Shown one piece after another: positions 47,909-55,810 of a DNA stretch of 64,000 nt. Source of the stretch: Saccharothrix sp. NRRL B-16314 (GTDB lineage Bacteria; Actinomycetota; Actinomycetes; Mycobacteriales; Pseudonocardiaceae); assembly GCF_000716595.1 (NCBI RefSeq), contig NZ_JNXC01000038.1:1-64000 (forward strand). The letters are read 5' to 3'. The translations under genes were made by a program, and so were the position numbers. Positions within the stretch are counted from its first letter, which is position 1; the number at the start of each line of letters is the position of its first letter. The notes beneath the pieces are model-generated. The model was not told the origin of the DNA. It saw only the letters and a list, made by a program, of their open reading frames with translations, and searched no databases.

Positions 47909-48607
47909 CTCCTCGGCCGGCAGGTCGAAGTACTGCTTCGCCGCTTCCACGCAGGTGCTGAGCAAGCTGTTGTCGGTGGACAGCGCGGCCTCGCGGGTGC
48001 GGTTGGTGCCCAGCGCCCGGTCGAGTTCTTCCTGCCGCTCGCGCACGCCGGCGAGTACCCGCTCACGGTCCGCGCGGGAGGCCGCGATGGCGTCCCGGTC
48101 GGCTCGTTCGCCGAGGTAGAGGAACGTGAAGACGGCGGTGGCGAGGGCGAACACGGCGGCCAGCACGGACAGCACGACGATCGGCGCCCGGCTCCGGGTG
48201 GCGGGTGCCGGGTGGGGCGACGCCGGGAACGGCTCCGACGGGGTGGTGAGCTGGGGCTGCTGCGGGTCGAACGCCGGGAACGGCTCCGGTTGAGCGGTCG
48301 GCTCTGGCTGGAGCGGCGGCTGGGACGCTGCGGACGCCTCCGCTGGGGTGGGGAGCTGGGGCTGCGTGGTGGCGGGGTTCGACTGTGACTGTGACTGTGA
48401 CTGCGGCTGTGACTGCGGCTGTGACTGCGGCTCGAACGTCTGCGCCGGCTCCAGCGGGGTCGCGGGCTGGGACGTCGGTGGAATCGCAGGCTGGCCAACG
48501 GACTGCGGCTGCGACGCCGGCGGCGTCTCCGGCTGAGCGGCGGGCGGCGGCACGGGTTGGGGTTGCGGTGAAGTGGTGGGCTGTCGGTCGGCTTCGGGCG
48601 TGGTCAT
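47852..48607 (-). CDS. Membrane protein with P/Q-rich N-terminus and outside coiled coil
   Basis: A 251-residue protein. Residues 1-140 are a Pro/Gln/Ser/Thr-rich cytoplasmic region including a (QS)n run. One membrane helix follows near 144-168 ([26 protein letters not shown]). The outer part is a charged coiled coil ([33 protein letters not shown]), then [15 protein letters not shown] and a terminal VMYDVCPQI; the two cysteines may form a disulfide. It is a paralogue of the gene 16 bases upstream. Function unknown. Confidence 0.8.
   Translation of the reverse strand: MTTPEADRQPTTSPQPQPVPPPAAQPETPPASQPQSVGQPAIPPTSQPATPLEPAQTFEPQSQPQSQPQSQSQSQSNPATTQPQLPTPAEASAASQPPLQPEPTAQPEPFPAFDPQQPQLTTPSEPFPASPHPAPATRSRAPIVVLSVLAAVFALATAVFTFLYLGERADRDAIAASRADRERVLAGVRERQEELDRALGTNRTREAALSTDNSLLSTCVEAAKQYFDLPAEESPESSRLFRVMYDVCPQI
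48361..48430. repeat. 6-bp microsatellite-like run encoding Gln-Ser/Pro
   Basis: GACTGT/GACTGC/GGCTGT hexamers repeat about eleven times within the P/Q-rich region of the minus-strand membrane gene, giving (QS)n and QPQS units in frame. Confidence 0.85.
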
Positions 48608-48622
48608 GCGAGTGCTCCCAGC

Positions 48623-49006
48623 TCAGCAGTTGTCCGACGCGCGGGAGACGGCGGGGCCGAGGGCCGCGTCGTCGTCATCCCTGGCCGCGATGATCGATTC
48701 CTTGGCCGGCACGGCGCACTTGCGCAGCTCGGCGTTCTGCGTCTCCAGCCGGGAGATCTGGTTGGCCACCTCGTCGTTGGCGGTGTCGGTCGCGGCGAGC
48801 CGGTCCTCGGCTTCGGCGAGCGAACTGCTCGCCCGGTCCAGCCCCTGGACTTCCAGCCCGTGCTCCTCGCGCGCGCCGACGAACAGCACGATCGTCAGCA
48901 CCGCCGCCCCCATCAGCACCACGACGAGCACCGCCAGCAGCACCACCGCCGGACGCGCGCCGGTCGGCGGTCGCGGCGACTGGATCGACTGCGTGTGGTC
49001 GGTCAT
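48623..49006 (-). CDS. Membrane protein with outside coiled coil, paralogue of neighbour
   Basis: A 127-residue protein starting MTDHTQSIQSPRPPTGARP. One membrane helix lies near 20-47 (AVVLLAVLVVVLMGAAVLTIVLFVG). The outer coiled coil is GLDRASSSLAEAEDRLAATDTANDEVANQISRLETQNAEL. It ends with LRKCAVPAKESI and a final SDNC. The layout (short P-rich N-terminus, helix, coiled coil, Cys-AAK-like segment, terminal Cys) is the same as the next gene. Probably one operon, 16 bases apart. Confidence 0.78.
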   Translation of the reverse strand: MTDHTQSIQSPRPPTGARPAVVLLAVLVVVLMGAAVLTIVLFVGAREEHGLEVQGLDRASSSLAEAEDRLAATDTANDEVANQISRLETQNAELRKCAVPAKESIIAARDDDDAALGPAVSRASDNC

Positions 49007-49111
49007 CTGCCCCCTCTTCCCTTGAGATGCCCGGAAAGTAGGGACGCCGGTCACCCCGGCCAAGTCTCGTGCGACCGCAAACGTCCGCTACCTGCCGGGA
49101 ACGGCGTCGAA

Positions 49112-49146
49112 CCGGTCCCCGGACCGGGCCGCACCGGGGGAACCGG
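49112..49146 (-). terminator. Terminator of the two-component operon
   Basis: Arms CCGGTCCCCGG and CCGGGGGAACCGG form a GC-rich hairpin with a small bulge, 11 bases beyond the response-regulator stop. Confidence 0.65.
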
Positions 49147-49157
49147 AGCCGGGAAGA

Positions 49158-49763
49158 TCAGAGCCAGCCGTTGTCGTGCGCGGTCAGGTAGGCCTCCGAA
49201 CGGCTCGCCGCGCCGAGTTTCGCCACGGCGGCCGACAGGTGGTTGCGGACCGTCCCCGCCGACAGGTGCGTCCGCCGGGCGATCACCGCCACCGGCGTGT
49301 CGTACTCCGCCAACCTCAGCACCTCCAGCTCGCGCGGCGTCAGCGGGCACGGCGGCGTGGTCAGCGCGTCCGCCGCCAACGCCGGGTCGACGTACCGCGC
49401 GCCACCGTGCACCCGCCGGATCACGTCGGCCAGCGTGCCGCCAGGCGAACCCTTGGGCAGGAACCCCTTCGCCCCGGCCGACAGCGCGCGCTGGAGGTGG
49501 GGTGGTTTCCCACGCCCGGTCAGGATCACCACAGCGCACGACGGCAGGGACGACGCCAGCGAAGCGGTCACCTCGAACCCGTCCAGCAGCGGCATCTGGA
49601 GGTCCACCACGGCCACGTCCGGCCGGTGCGCCAGCGCCGCGCGCACCGCCTCCCGACCGTCACCGGCCTGCGCGACGACCTCCAGGTCGGGCTCCAACCC
49701 GAGCAGCGCCGCCACCGCGACCCGGATCAGCTCCTCGTCGTCGGCCAGCAGCACGCGTATCAC
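49158..49763 (-). CDS. NarL/LuxR-family response regulator
   Basis: A 201-residue regulator. The receiver domain (residues 1-120) has acidic residues LADDEE near 7-11, phospho-acceptor Asp54 in VVDLQMPLLDG, and Lys in TGRGKPPH near 101. The LuxR helix-turn-helix near 137-195 reads LTPRELEVLRLAEYDTPVAVIARRTHLSAGTVRNHLSAAVAKLGA. Its ATG overlaps the kinase stop (ATGA). Last gene of a four-gene operon. Confidence 0.95.
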   Translation of the reverse strand: MIRVLLADDEELIRVAVAALLGLEPDLEVVAQAGDGREAVRAALAHRPDVAVVDLQMPLLDGFEVTASLASSLPSCAVVILTGRGKPPHLQRALSAGAKGFLPKGSPGGTLADVIRRVHGGARYVDPALAADALTTPPCPLTPRELEVLRLAEYDTPVAVIARRTHLSAGTVRNHLSAAVAKLGAASRSEAYLTAHDNGWL

Positions 49764-50827
49764 GACCGCACGGTCGCCACCAGCGTGAACACCCCGGCCT
49801 CCTCCCCCGTGCGCAACGACCCGCCGACCCCGGCCAGCCGCTCGGCCAGCCCGCCCAACCCCGACCCGTGCCCCCGCACGCCGGACGCGCCGTCGTTGGC
49901 CACGGTCAGCCGGACGTCGTCACCGTCGACCACGACCTCGATCGTGCACCACCGCGCCCGGCTGTGCCGCAGCACGTTCGTCCCCGCCTCCCGCAACGCC
50001 CACGACAGCTCCCGCGCCGCCGCGGGCAGCGACGACGGCACGGATACCGTGCACCGCACCCCGGACGAGGTCAACACCTGCTCGATCGCCGACGCCTGCT
50101 CGTCGAGCTCCACCGCCCGGTACCCGTGCACGGCCTCGCGCAGGTCCGCCAACGCCGACGCCGCCAGTTCCCGCACCTCCCCCGCCTCCGCACCCGCCCG
50201 TGACGCGTCCACGTCCGCCAGCCGCGCGGCCAGCTCCGCCTTCAACGCGATCACCGTCAACCGGTGCCCCAGCAGGTCGTGCACGTCCCGCGCGAACCGC
50301 AGCCGCTCCTCGATCACCGCCAACCGGGCCCGCGCCTCGCGCCCCTGCTGCGCCTGCACCACCAGGTCCCACAGCCACACCGGCAGCACGTGCGTCAACG
50401 CCAGCCCTGCGCCGACACCACCGGTGATCACCAACGCCCGCAGCGGTTCCGGCGCGAGCACCACGGCGACCACGACCACGAGCGGCGCCACCACCCACCA
50501 CCGCCGGACGAGCACCGGAGCCGTACCGACGAGCGACGCGCCGACCCACGCCCACGTGTCCCACCGCCCGACCGCGACGGGCGCGAGCAACGGCACCGAC
50601 GACAAGGCCGCCACCACGAAAGCCGCGTCCCACGGTGCCCTCGCGACCGGCGTCACCGCCGCGTACAGCACCCCCGCGTGCGCCGCGCCGAACAGCACCA
50701 CGCCCACCAGCCCGAGCACCTGCCAGGCCGGCCGCGGTTCGAGCAGCACGCCGATCCCCGGCCCGGCCAGGCTGGTCGACCACGCCACGCCCAGCGACAC
50801 CAGCGTGAGGACCCGCGCACGGCGCAT
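49760..50827 (-). CDS. DesK-type sensor histidine kinase
   Basis: A 355-residue membrane kinase. Five or six hydrophobic segments occupy residues 5-155. The HisKA_3 dimerisation domain has the phospho-acceptor His183 in RFARDVHDLLGHRLTVIALK. The HATPase domain has ELSWALREAGTNVLRHS (N box) near 276 and GHGSGLGGLAERLAGVGG near 320. No extracellular sensor domain is evident, so it may sense within the membrane or via partner proteins. The ATG at 50827 shares a base with the preceding stop (TGATG). Confidence 0.93.
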   Translation of the reverse strand: MRRARVLTLVSLGVAWSTSLAGPGIGVLLEPRPAWQVLGLVGVVLFGAAHAGVLYAAVTPVARAPWDAAFVVAALSSVPLLAPVAVGRWDTWAWVGASLVGTAPVLVRRWWVVAPLVVVVAVVLAPEPLRALVITGGVGAGLALTHVLPVWLWDLVVQAQQGREARARLAVIEERLRFARDVHDLLGHRLTVIALKAELAARLADVDASRAGAEAGEVRELAASALADLREAVHGYRAVELDEQASAIEQVLTSSGVRCTVSVPSSLPAAARELSWALREAGTNVLRHSRARWCTIEVVVDGDDVRLTVANDGASGVRGHGSGLGGLAERLAGVGGSLRTGEEAGVFTLVATVRS

Positions 50828-51165
50828 CACGGGCGGTGCCGCCACATCACCAGGGCCATGGCCGGCAGCATCAGCACGTGCCCGGCGACGAGCAGGGCCG
50901 ACGCCGACACCCAGCCCGCCCAGAACGGACCGAGCAGCACCAGGTACGGCGCGTACATCGCCGCGGCCATCCCGACGACCTCCCGCCACGGGTGGCGGCG
51001 GAACCACAGCCACAGCGACATCCCGGCCGTCATGTCCGTCGCCATCACCAGCGCCGCGACATCACCCCGGGCGAGCACGTCGGAAGCCACCACCAGTCCC
51101 CACACCGGGTCGAGCAGGACCATCCCGACCACCATCGCCACCAGCATCTCCACGAAGTGCCTCAC
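50827..51165 (-). CDS. Small membrane protein of two-component operon (second gene)
   Basis: A 112-residue protein, nearly all hydrophobic, with about three to four segments (MLVAMVVGMVLLDPVWGLVV; VAALVMATDMTAGMSLWLWF; MAAAMYAPYLVLLGPFWAGW; ALLVAGHVLMLPAMALVMW). It has a short RHPWREV loop and several Met and His residues. GTG 51165 overlaps the upstream stop (GTGA). No family recognised. The tight coupling to the kinase suggests an accessory sensor or target. Confidence 0.75.
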   Translation of the reverse strand: MRHFVEMLVAMVVGMVLLDPVWGLVVASDVLARGDVAALVMATDMTAGMSLWLWFRRHPWREVVGMAAAMYAPYLVLLGPFWAGWVSASALLVAGHVLMLPAMALVMWRHRP

Positions 51166-51551
51166 CACGCCAGCGACACCCCCACGACGGTGTCGACCAC
51201 GATGCAGCCGAGGGACCACCAGGTCGGCACGACCAGCCGCGCGCGGAAGTGCACGAGGTCCCACCCGGCGTGCGCGAACCACCCCGCCGCCACCACGTAC
51301 CGGCCGACGTCGGGGTCGACGAGCAGCGCGACCGTCGCCACCGCGCCGAACACCACGACGCCGCCGACCTGCGCCAACGCCACCTCCGGGCGGCTCAGCG
51401 CGCCCCGCAGCAACCCGATCACCAGGTACGCCAGCGCGCACGCGACCAGGCCCCACGTGCCGAAGCCGGTCCAGTCGTCGTCGCCGTCGGCGACGATCGC
51501 GATGCCCAGCGCGGCCGACACCACGAGGGAGAGGATCGAAGTTCTTTCCAT
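51162..51551 (-). CDS. Small membrane protein of two-component operon (first gene)
   Basis: A 129-residue four-pass membrane protein starting MERTSILSLVVSAALGIAIVADGDDDWTGFGTWG, then LVACALAYLVIGLLRG, VGGVVVFGAVATVALLV and a C-terminal WWSLGCIVVDTVVGVSLAW. An acidic loop (DGDDDW) and FAHAGWDLVHFR are distinctive. ATG 51551 chosen; the frame upstream is hydrophilic and includes the terminator of the aminotransferase gene. No family recognised. Confidence 0.75.
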   Translation of the reverse strand: MERTSILSLVVSAALGIAIVADGDDDWTGFGTWGLVACALAYLVIGLLRGALSRPEVALAQVGGVVVFGAVATVALLVDPDVGRYVVAAGWFAHAGWDLVHFRARLVVPTWWSLGCIVVDTVVGVSLAW

Positions 51552-51598
51552 GGGGACCACGTTGTGGCCGGCGGCGCGCAACTCACACCCTCGCGGTG

Positions 51599-51637
51599 TC
51601 ACGGTCGACCCGTGCGGAACACACGGGTCGACCGTGA
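51599..51637 (-). terminator. Aminotransferase gene terminator
   Basis: A perfect 16-bp stem (TCACGGTCGACCCGTG / CACGGGTCGACCGTGA) with a 7-base loop, 20 bases beyond the aminotransferase stop and upstream of the two-component operon. Confidence 0.85.
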
Positions 51638-51657
51638 AGGTCGATGCCGAGCCCGGG

Positions 51658-52791
51658 TCACCGCAGGACGGTCGCGAGCCTCCGCATGCCCTCGGCGATG
51701 ACGGCCGGCGTGTTCGTGGTGAACGACAGCCGCAGCGTCGACAGGTCCGGTGTGGTCGCGTAGAACGGCGCGCCGGGCACGAACGCCACGTCCCGCTCCA
51801 ACGCCGACATCACCAGCGCGTTCGTGTCCACGCCATCGGGCAGGGTCACCCACACGAACATGCCGCCGTCCGGGTCGCTCCAGCGGGTCCCGGCGGGCAC
51901 GGTCGACGGCAGCGCCGCGATCATCGCGTCCCGCCGCTCCCGGTACGCCGCGCACAACCCGAGGACGTGCGCGTCGAGGTCGTTGGCCTTCAGGTACGCC
52001 GCCGCCGCGGCCTGGTCGATGGTGGACGTGTGCAGGTCCGCCGCCTGCTTCACGATCACCAGCGTGCGCATGAGCGACGCGGGCGCGCGCAGCCAGCCCA
52101 GCCGCATGCCCGGCGCGCCGACCTTGGAGAAGCTGCCCGCGTGCAGCACCCGGTCGCTCAACGCGGCCAGCGACGGCACCGGCTCGCCGCGGTAGCGCAG
52201 CTCGCTGTACGGGTCGTCCTCGACCACCCACAGGCCGTGCCGGTCGGCCAGCGCGGCGATCTCGACCCGCCGTTCCAGGCTCAGCGTCCGGCCGGTCGGG
52301 TTGGCGAACGTCGGCACCAGGTACAGCAGCGAGGGGCGTTCCCGCTCGATCACGTCGGCCAGCGCGGCCGGGTCCATGCCGTGCTCGTCACCGGCGACGG
52401 GCACGATCCGCGCGTCGGCGAGCTGGAAGCACTGCAGCGCGGCGAGGTAGGTCGGCTCCTCGACCGCGACCACCGCGCCCGGTTCGAGCAGGGCGGTCAC
52501 GACCAGCGTCAGCGCCTGCTGCGAGCCGCTGGTGACGAGCAGGTCGTCCACGCCGGTGGCCAGGCCGCGCCCGGTCAGCCGGTCGGCGACGAGGGCGCGC
52601 AGGTCGACGTCGCCCTCGGTGGGCGCGTACTGGAGTGAGCGGCGGCCCAACGCCTGGTCGAAGGCCGTGCGCAGGCCCTCGACGTCGAACAGCTCGGGCG
52701 CGGGCAGGCCGCCGGCGAACGAGATGACCTCGGGACGGGCGGTGAGGGCGAGCAGGTCGCGGACGGGCGAACCGGTGAACGTGCGCGGCAC
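51658..52791 (-). CDS. Class I PLP aminotransferase (LysN/2-aminoadipate type)
   Basis: A 377-residue fold-I aminotransferase without the N-terminal GntR domain of MocR regulators. Motifs are SFAGGLPAPELFDVE near 24, TSGSQQALTLVVTALLEPG near 87, FANPTGRTLSLERR near 161, EDDPYSELRY, and the PLP lysine in HAGSFSKVGAPGMRLGW near 220. Substrate likely aminoadipate, aromatic or branched-chain amino acids. GTG 52791 has GAGGAG five bases upstream. Divergent from the sigma factor gene. Confidence 0.92.
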   Translation of the reverse strand: MPRTFTGSPVRDLLALTARPEVISFAGGLPAPELFDVEGLRTAFDQALGRRSLQYAPTEGDVDLRALVADRLTGRGLATGVDDLLVTSGSQQALTLVVTALLEPGAVVAVEEPTYLAALQCFQLADARIVPVAGDEHGMDPAALADVIERERPSLLYLVPTFANPTGRTLSLERRVEIAALADRHGLWVVEDDPYSELRYRGEPVPSLAALSDRVLHAGSFSKVGAPGMRLGWLRAPASLMRTLVIVKQAADLHTSTIDQAAAAAYLKANDLDAHVLGLCAAYRERRDAMIAALPSTVPAGTRWSDPDGGMFVWVTLPDGVDTNALVMSALERDVAFVPGAPFYATTPDLSTLRLSFTTNTPAVIAEGMRRLATVLR

Positions 52792-52898
52792 GGAGGCTCC
52801 TCGGATCGTTCGAGCGGAAGAGTTCACGCGGTCGTGCCACGCAGGATGTGGGTCGCACCGGGGTCGAGGCGCGCCGAGATTCATCCTAACGTGTGGGG

Positions 52899-53822
52899 GT
52901 GGACCTGGAAGCGCATCGAGTGGAGCTGACCGGCTACTGCTACCGGATGCTGGGCGGGCCGTTCGAGGCCGAGGACGCCGTGCAGGAAACGTTCGTGCGG
53001 GCGTGGCGCACGTTCGACCCGGGGCGCGGGTCGTTGAAGGGCTGGCTGTACTCGATCGCCACGAACGTGTGCCTCGACATGCTGCGCAGCGTGCAGCGGC
53101 GGGCCACGGCGATGGACCTGACGTCGCCCTCCGCCGCGGGCACGCCGCTGGGCGCGCCCCTGCCCGACGCGACGTGGGTGCAGCCGATGCCGGACGCGCG
53201 GGTGCTGCCCGCCGACGAGGTGGCCGTGGGACGGGAAACGGTGCGGCTGGCGTTCGTGGCGGCGTTGCAGCACCTGCCGCCGAGGCAGCGGGCGGTGCTG
53301 ATCCTGCGGGACGTGCTGTGCTGGCAGGCGTCCGAAGTGGCGGAGCTGCTGTCCACGACGGTCGCTTCGGTGAACAGCGCGCTGCAACGCGCACGCGCCA
53401 CTCTCGCCGACCGCAGGCCCGCGCCGTTGCAGCCGTTCGACAAGGCGTTGCTGGAGCGGTACACGACGGCGTTCGAGCGGCACGACGTGGAGACGTTGGT
53501 GGCGTTGCTGCACGAGGACGCGACGATGACCATGCCGCCGTTCGCGTGGTGGCTGCGCGGGCGGGCCGACATCGCGGTCGCGCTGTCCTACGAGGACAGT
53601 GGCTGCGAGACGGCCCGCCTGGTGCCGACGTGGGCCAACGGCACGCCCGCGTTCGGCCAGTACCGGCCGGACGAGGACGGCGCCTACCGGCCGTTCGCCC
53701 TGGTGCTGGTCGAGTTCTCGGGTTCCCTGATGGTCGGTTCGACCACCTATCTGGGTGATCATCTGTTCGAACTCTTCGCTCTGCCGATGATTTTGTCGGA
53801 CCCCTCCCGTACGAGTAGGTGA
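52899..53822 (+). CDS. ECF sigma factor with SnoaL-like C-terminal domain (SigG-like)
   Basis: A sigma factor of about 307 residues. Region 2 is YCYRMLGGPFEAEDAVQETFVRAWRTF (near 12-40) and region 4 is ALQHLPPRQRAVLILRDVLCWQASEVAELLSTTVASVNSALQRAR (near 130-175). An NTF2/SnoaL-like domain (near 190-300, LLERYTTAFERHDVETLVALLHEDATM) follows, as in mycobacterial SigG/SigJ-type ECFs, which have no classical anti-sigma partner. TAACGT at 52887-52892 lies 7 bases before GTG 52899, so the mRNA may be leaderless; an in-frame GTG at 52893 is the alternative. An alpha/beta hydrolase gene follows. Confidence 0.92.
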   Translation: MDLEAHRVELTGYCYRMLGGPFEAEDAVQETFVRAWRTFDPGRGSLKGWLYSIATNVCLDMLRSVQRRATAMDLTSPSAAGTPLGAPLPDATWVQPMPDARVLPADEVAVGRETVRLAFVAALQHLPPRQRAVLILRDVLCWQASEVAELLSTTVASVNSALQRARATLADRRPAPLQPFDKALLERYTTAFERHDVETLVALLHEDATMTMPPFAWWLRGRADIAVALSYEDSGCETARLVPTWANGTPAFGQYRPDEDGAYRPFALVLVEFSGSLMVGSTTYLGDHLFELFALPMILSDPSRTSR

Positions 53823-53842
53823 GACCTACGGGGAGGAACGTG

Positions 53843-54592
53843 ATGTACGAGACGGTGAACGGCGTGCGCACCTGGTACGAGGTGCGCGGCGAGGGCGAGC
53901 CGGTGGTGCTGCTGCACGGCGGGTTCAGCGACTCGCGGGACTTCGAGCCGAGCCTGGCGCGGCTGGCGGACCGCTTCCGGGTGTTCCTGGTGGACCGCCG
54001 GGGCCACGGTCGGACGCCGGACGTGCCGGGGCCGGTGTCGGTGGACGTGCTCGCGGGCGACGTGATCGCGTTCCTGGAGGAGGTGGTCGGCGGCCCGGCG
54101 CACCTGGTGGCGTACAGCGCGGGCGGCGTGGTGGCGCTCGGCGTGGCGCAGCGCAGACCGGACCTGGTGCGCGGGCTGGCGGTGCTCAACACGGCCTTCG
54201 CCAAGGACGGCTGGGTGTTCCTGCCGCAGCCGGGCGGCGAGCTGCCGGGTGAGATCGCCGACCGGTACGCCGAGGTGTCACCGGACGGCCGCGACCACCT
54301 GCCCGTCGTCGTGGAGAAGTTCGCCCGCGCGGCGCACGACCCGGAGGTGGTCGACCTGGGCGCGATCACCAGCCCCACGCTCGTGCTGGGCAGCGACGAC
54401 GACATCGTCCACTTGGAACACACGGTCGCGCTGTACCGGGGGATCGCGAACGCGCAGTTGTGCATCCTGCCGGGCACCTCGCACCTGATGCTGTTCGAGC
54501 GGCCGGACCTGTGCACGGACCTGGTGGCCGGGTTCCTCACCACCAGCCCCGAGCCGCTCATGCCGATCCGCCGGGCGGAGGTGGTCGCCTGA
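53843..54592 (+). CDS. Alpha/beta hydrolase next to SigG-like sigma
   Basis: A 249-residue serine hydrolase. Oxyanion motif VVLLHGGFSDSRDF near 22, nucleophile Ser in LVAYSAGGVVALG near 92, acid in LVLGSDDDIVHLE near 190, and His in PGTSHLMLFERP near 218. ATG 53843 has GGGGAGG 7 bases upstream; a GTG at 53819 overlapping the sigma stop (GTGA) is less likely. It is co-transcribed with the sigma factor. M. tuberculosis sigG also has a hydrolase (Rv0183) as neighbour. Confidence 0.9.
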   Translation: MYETVNGVRTWYEVRGEGEPVVLLHGGFSDSRDFEPSLARLADRFRVFLVDRRGHGRTPDVPGPVSVDVLAGDVIAFLEEVVGGPAHLVAYSAGGVVALGVAQRRPDLVRGLAVLNTAFAKDGWVFLPQPGGELPGEIADRYAEVSPDGRDHLPVVVEKFARAAHDPEVVDLGAITSPTLVLGSDDDIVHLEHTVALYRGIANAQLCILPGTSHLMLFERPDLCTDLVAGFLTTSPEPLMPIRRAEVVA

Positions 54593-54610
54593 CGTCGGCG
54601 TCCGGGCGGG

Positions 54611-54641
54611 TTGACAGCGCATATGCCGTGCGGGCTATATT
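54611..54641 (+). promoter_or_regulatory. Promoter of arsR-SRPBCC operon with direct repeats
   Basis: TTGACA (54611-54616) and TATATT (54636-54641) are separated by 19 bp, and ATG 54648 follows by six bases, so the transcript is leaderless. The spacer and -10 contain ATATGCCG and ATATTGCCG as direct repeats, a possible binding site for the encoded ArsR protein. Confidence 0.7.
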
Positions 54642-54647
54642 GCCGCT

Positions 54648-54962
54648 ATGGCATCTACGTTCGCCGTACTCGCCGACCCCCAGCGGCGACGGATCCTCGA
54701 CGTGCTGCGGGACGGCGAGCGGCCGGTCAACGACCTGGTCGACGGGCTCTCGGTGAGCCAGCCGACGGTGTCCAAGCACCTCAAGGTGCTCCGCGAGGCC
54801 GGGCTGGTTGAGGTGCGGCGGGACGCGCAGCGGCGGCTCTACCGGTTGCGGCCGGAACCGCTGGCCGAGATCGACGCGTGGCTCGCGCCGTACCGGCGGA
54901 TGTGGGAGGACAGCCTCGACGCCCTGGAACGCCGACTGGACGGAATGGACCCGGACTCATGA
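54648..54962 (+). CDS. ArsR-family transcriptional regulator
   Basis: A 104-residue winged-helix repressor: FAVLADPQRRRILDVLRDGERPVNDLVDGLSVSQPTVSKHLKVLREAGLVEVRRDAQRRLYRL (residues 4-67). There are no cysteine metal-binding motifs, so it belongs to the metal-independent class often paired with AHSA1/SRPBCC proteins. Its stop overlaps the next start as ATGA. Confidence 0.94.
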   Translation: MASTFAVLADPQRRRILDVLRDGERPVNDLVDGLSVSQPTVSKHLKVLREAGLVEVRRDAQRRLYRLRPEPLAEIDAWLAPYRRMWEDSLDALERRLDGMDPDS

Positions 54963-55810
54963 GCACCGAGCTGCGGAGGATCGACGGCAAGCCCGTGTTG
55001 AGGTTCGAACGGGTGCTCGCGCACCCGCGGGCCAAGGTGTGGCGGGCGGTGACCGAACCGGGCGAGTTGGCGCACTGGTTCCCGGCGGCGGTGGCGGTCG
55101 ACGGGCGGGAGATGACGTTCTCGTTCCCCGACCAGGTCACCACCGGCGAGGTGCTGGAGTCCGACCCGCCGAACGTGTTCGCGTTCCGGTGGAACACCGA
55201 CGTGCTGAGGTTCGAGCTGCTGCCGCACGACCGCGGCTGCCTGCTGGTGTTCACGCACGTCCTCGGTGACGAGCACGGCGCCGGGCGCAACGCCGCGGGC
55301 TGGGACACGTGCCTCGCGGGCCTCGAAGCCCGCCTGGCCGACCGCCCGTTCGAGCCGCCCGCGGACGTGCTCGGGCCGATGGAGCGGTACGTCCGGGAGT
55401 TCGGGCTGGACGAGGGCCGGCTGGACGGCGGCGTGGTGCGGTTCGTCCGCGACCTCGTCTGGCGTCCGCTGGACGAGGTGTGGGCGCTCCTCACCGGAGG
55501 CGGGGAAGACGTGCCGACCGGCGCCACGAACCCGCACGTGCCGGCGGGCCCGCTGGTCGAGCGGACGCCGCCGCGCGTGCTGGCGTTCGACTCCCCCACC
55601 GGTCGGGTGCGCTGGGAGTTCCGGCACGACCCGGACCAGGGCACGACCGTGGAGCTGACGCACGCGGTCGACGATCCGGCGTTCGCGCCGCAAGCGCTCG
55701 CGGCGTGGCACGCGCACCTGGAGCTGTTCTTCGCGGCGACGTTCGGCGAGGTCCGCTGCCCGTGGCCGGAGGAGCGGGTCGCCGAACTGCTCGACCACTA
55801 CAGCAGCTGA
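54959..55810 (+). CDS. Double SRPBCC (AHSA1-like) protein
   Basis: A 283-residue protein made of two START-like domains. The first (near 8-140) has FERVLAHPRAKVWRAVTEPGELAHWFP and FAFRWNTDVLRFELLPHDRGCLLVFTH. The second (near 155-280) begins VVRFVRDLVWRPLDEVWALLTGG with FDSPTGRVRWEFRHDPDQGTTVELTHAV. Single-domain versions are common partners of ArsR regulators; the tandem form suggests gene duplication and fusion. Ligand unknown. It ends in a 13-base overlap with the convergent gene. Confidence 0.88.
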   Translation: MSTELRRIDGKPVLRFERVLAHPRAKVWRAVTEPGELAHWFPAAVAVDGREMTFSFPDQVTTGEVLESDPPNVFAFRWNTDVLRFELLPHDRGCLLVFTHVLGDEHGAGRNAAGWDTCLAGLEARLADRPFEPPADVLGPMERYVREFGLDEGRLDGGVVRFVRDLVWRPLDEVWALLTGGGEDVPTGATNPHVPAGPLVERTPPRVLAFDSPTGRVRWEFRHDPDQGTTVELTHAVDDPAFAPQALAAWHAHLELFFAATFGEVRCPWPEERVAELLDHYSS

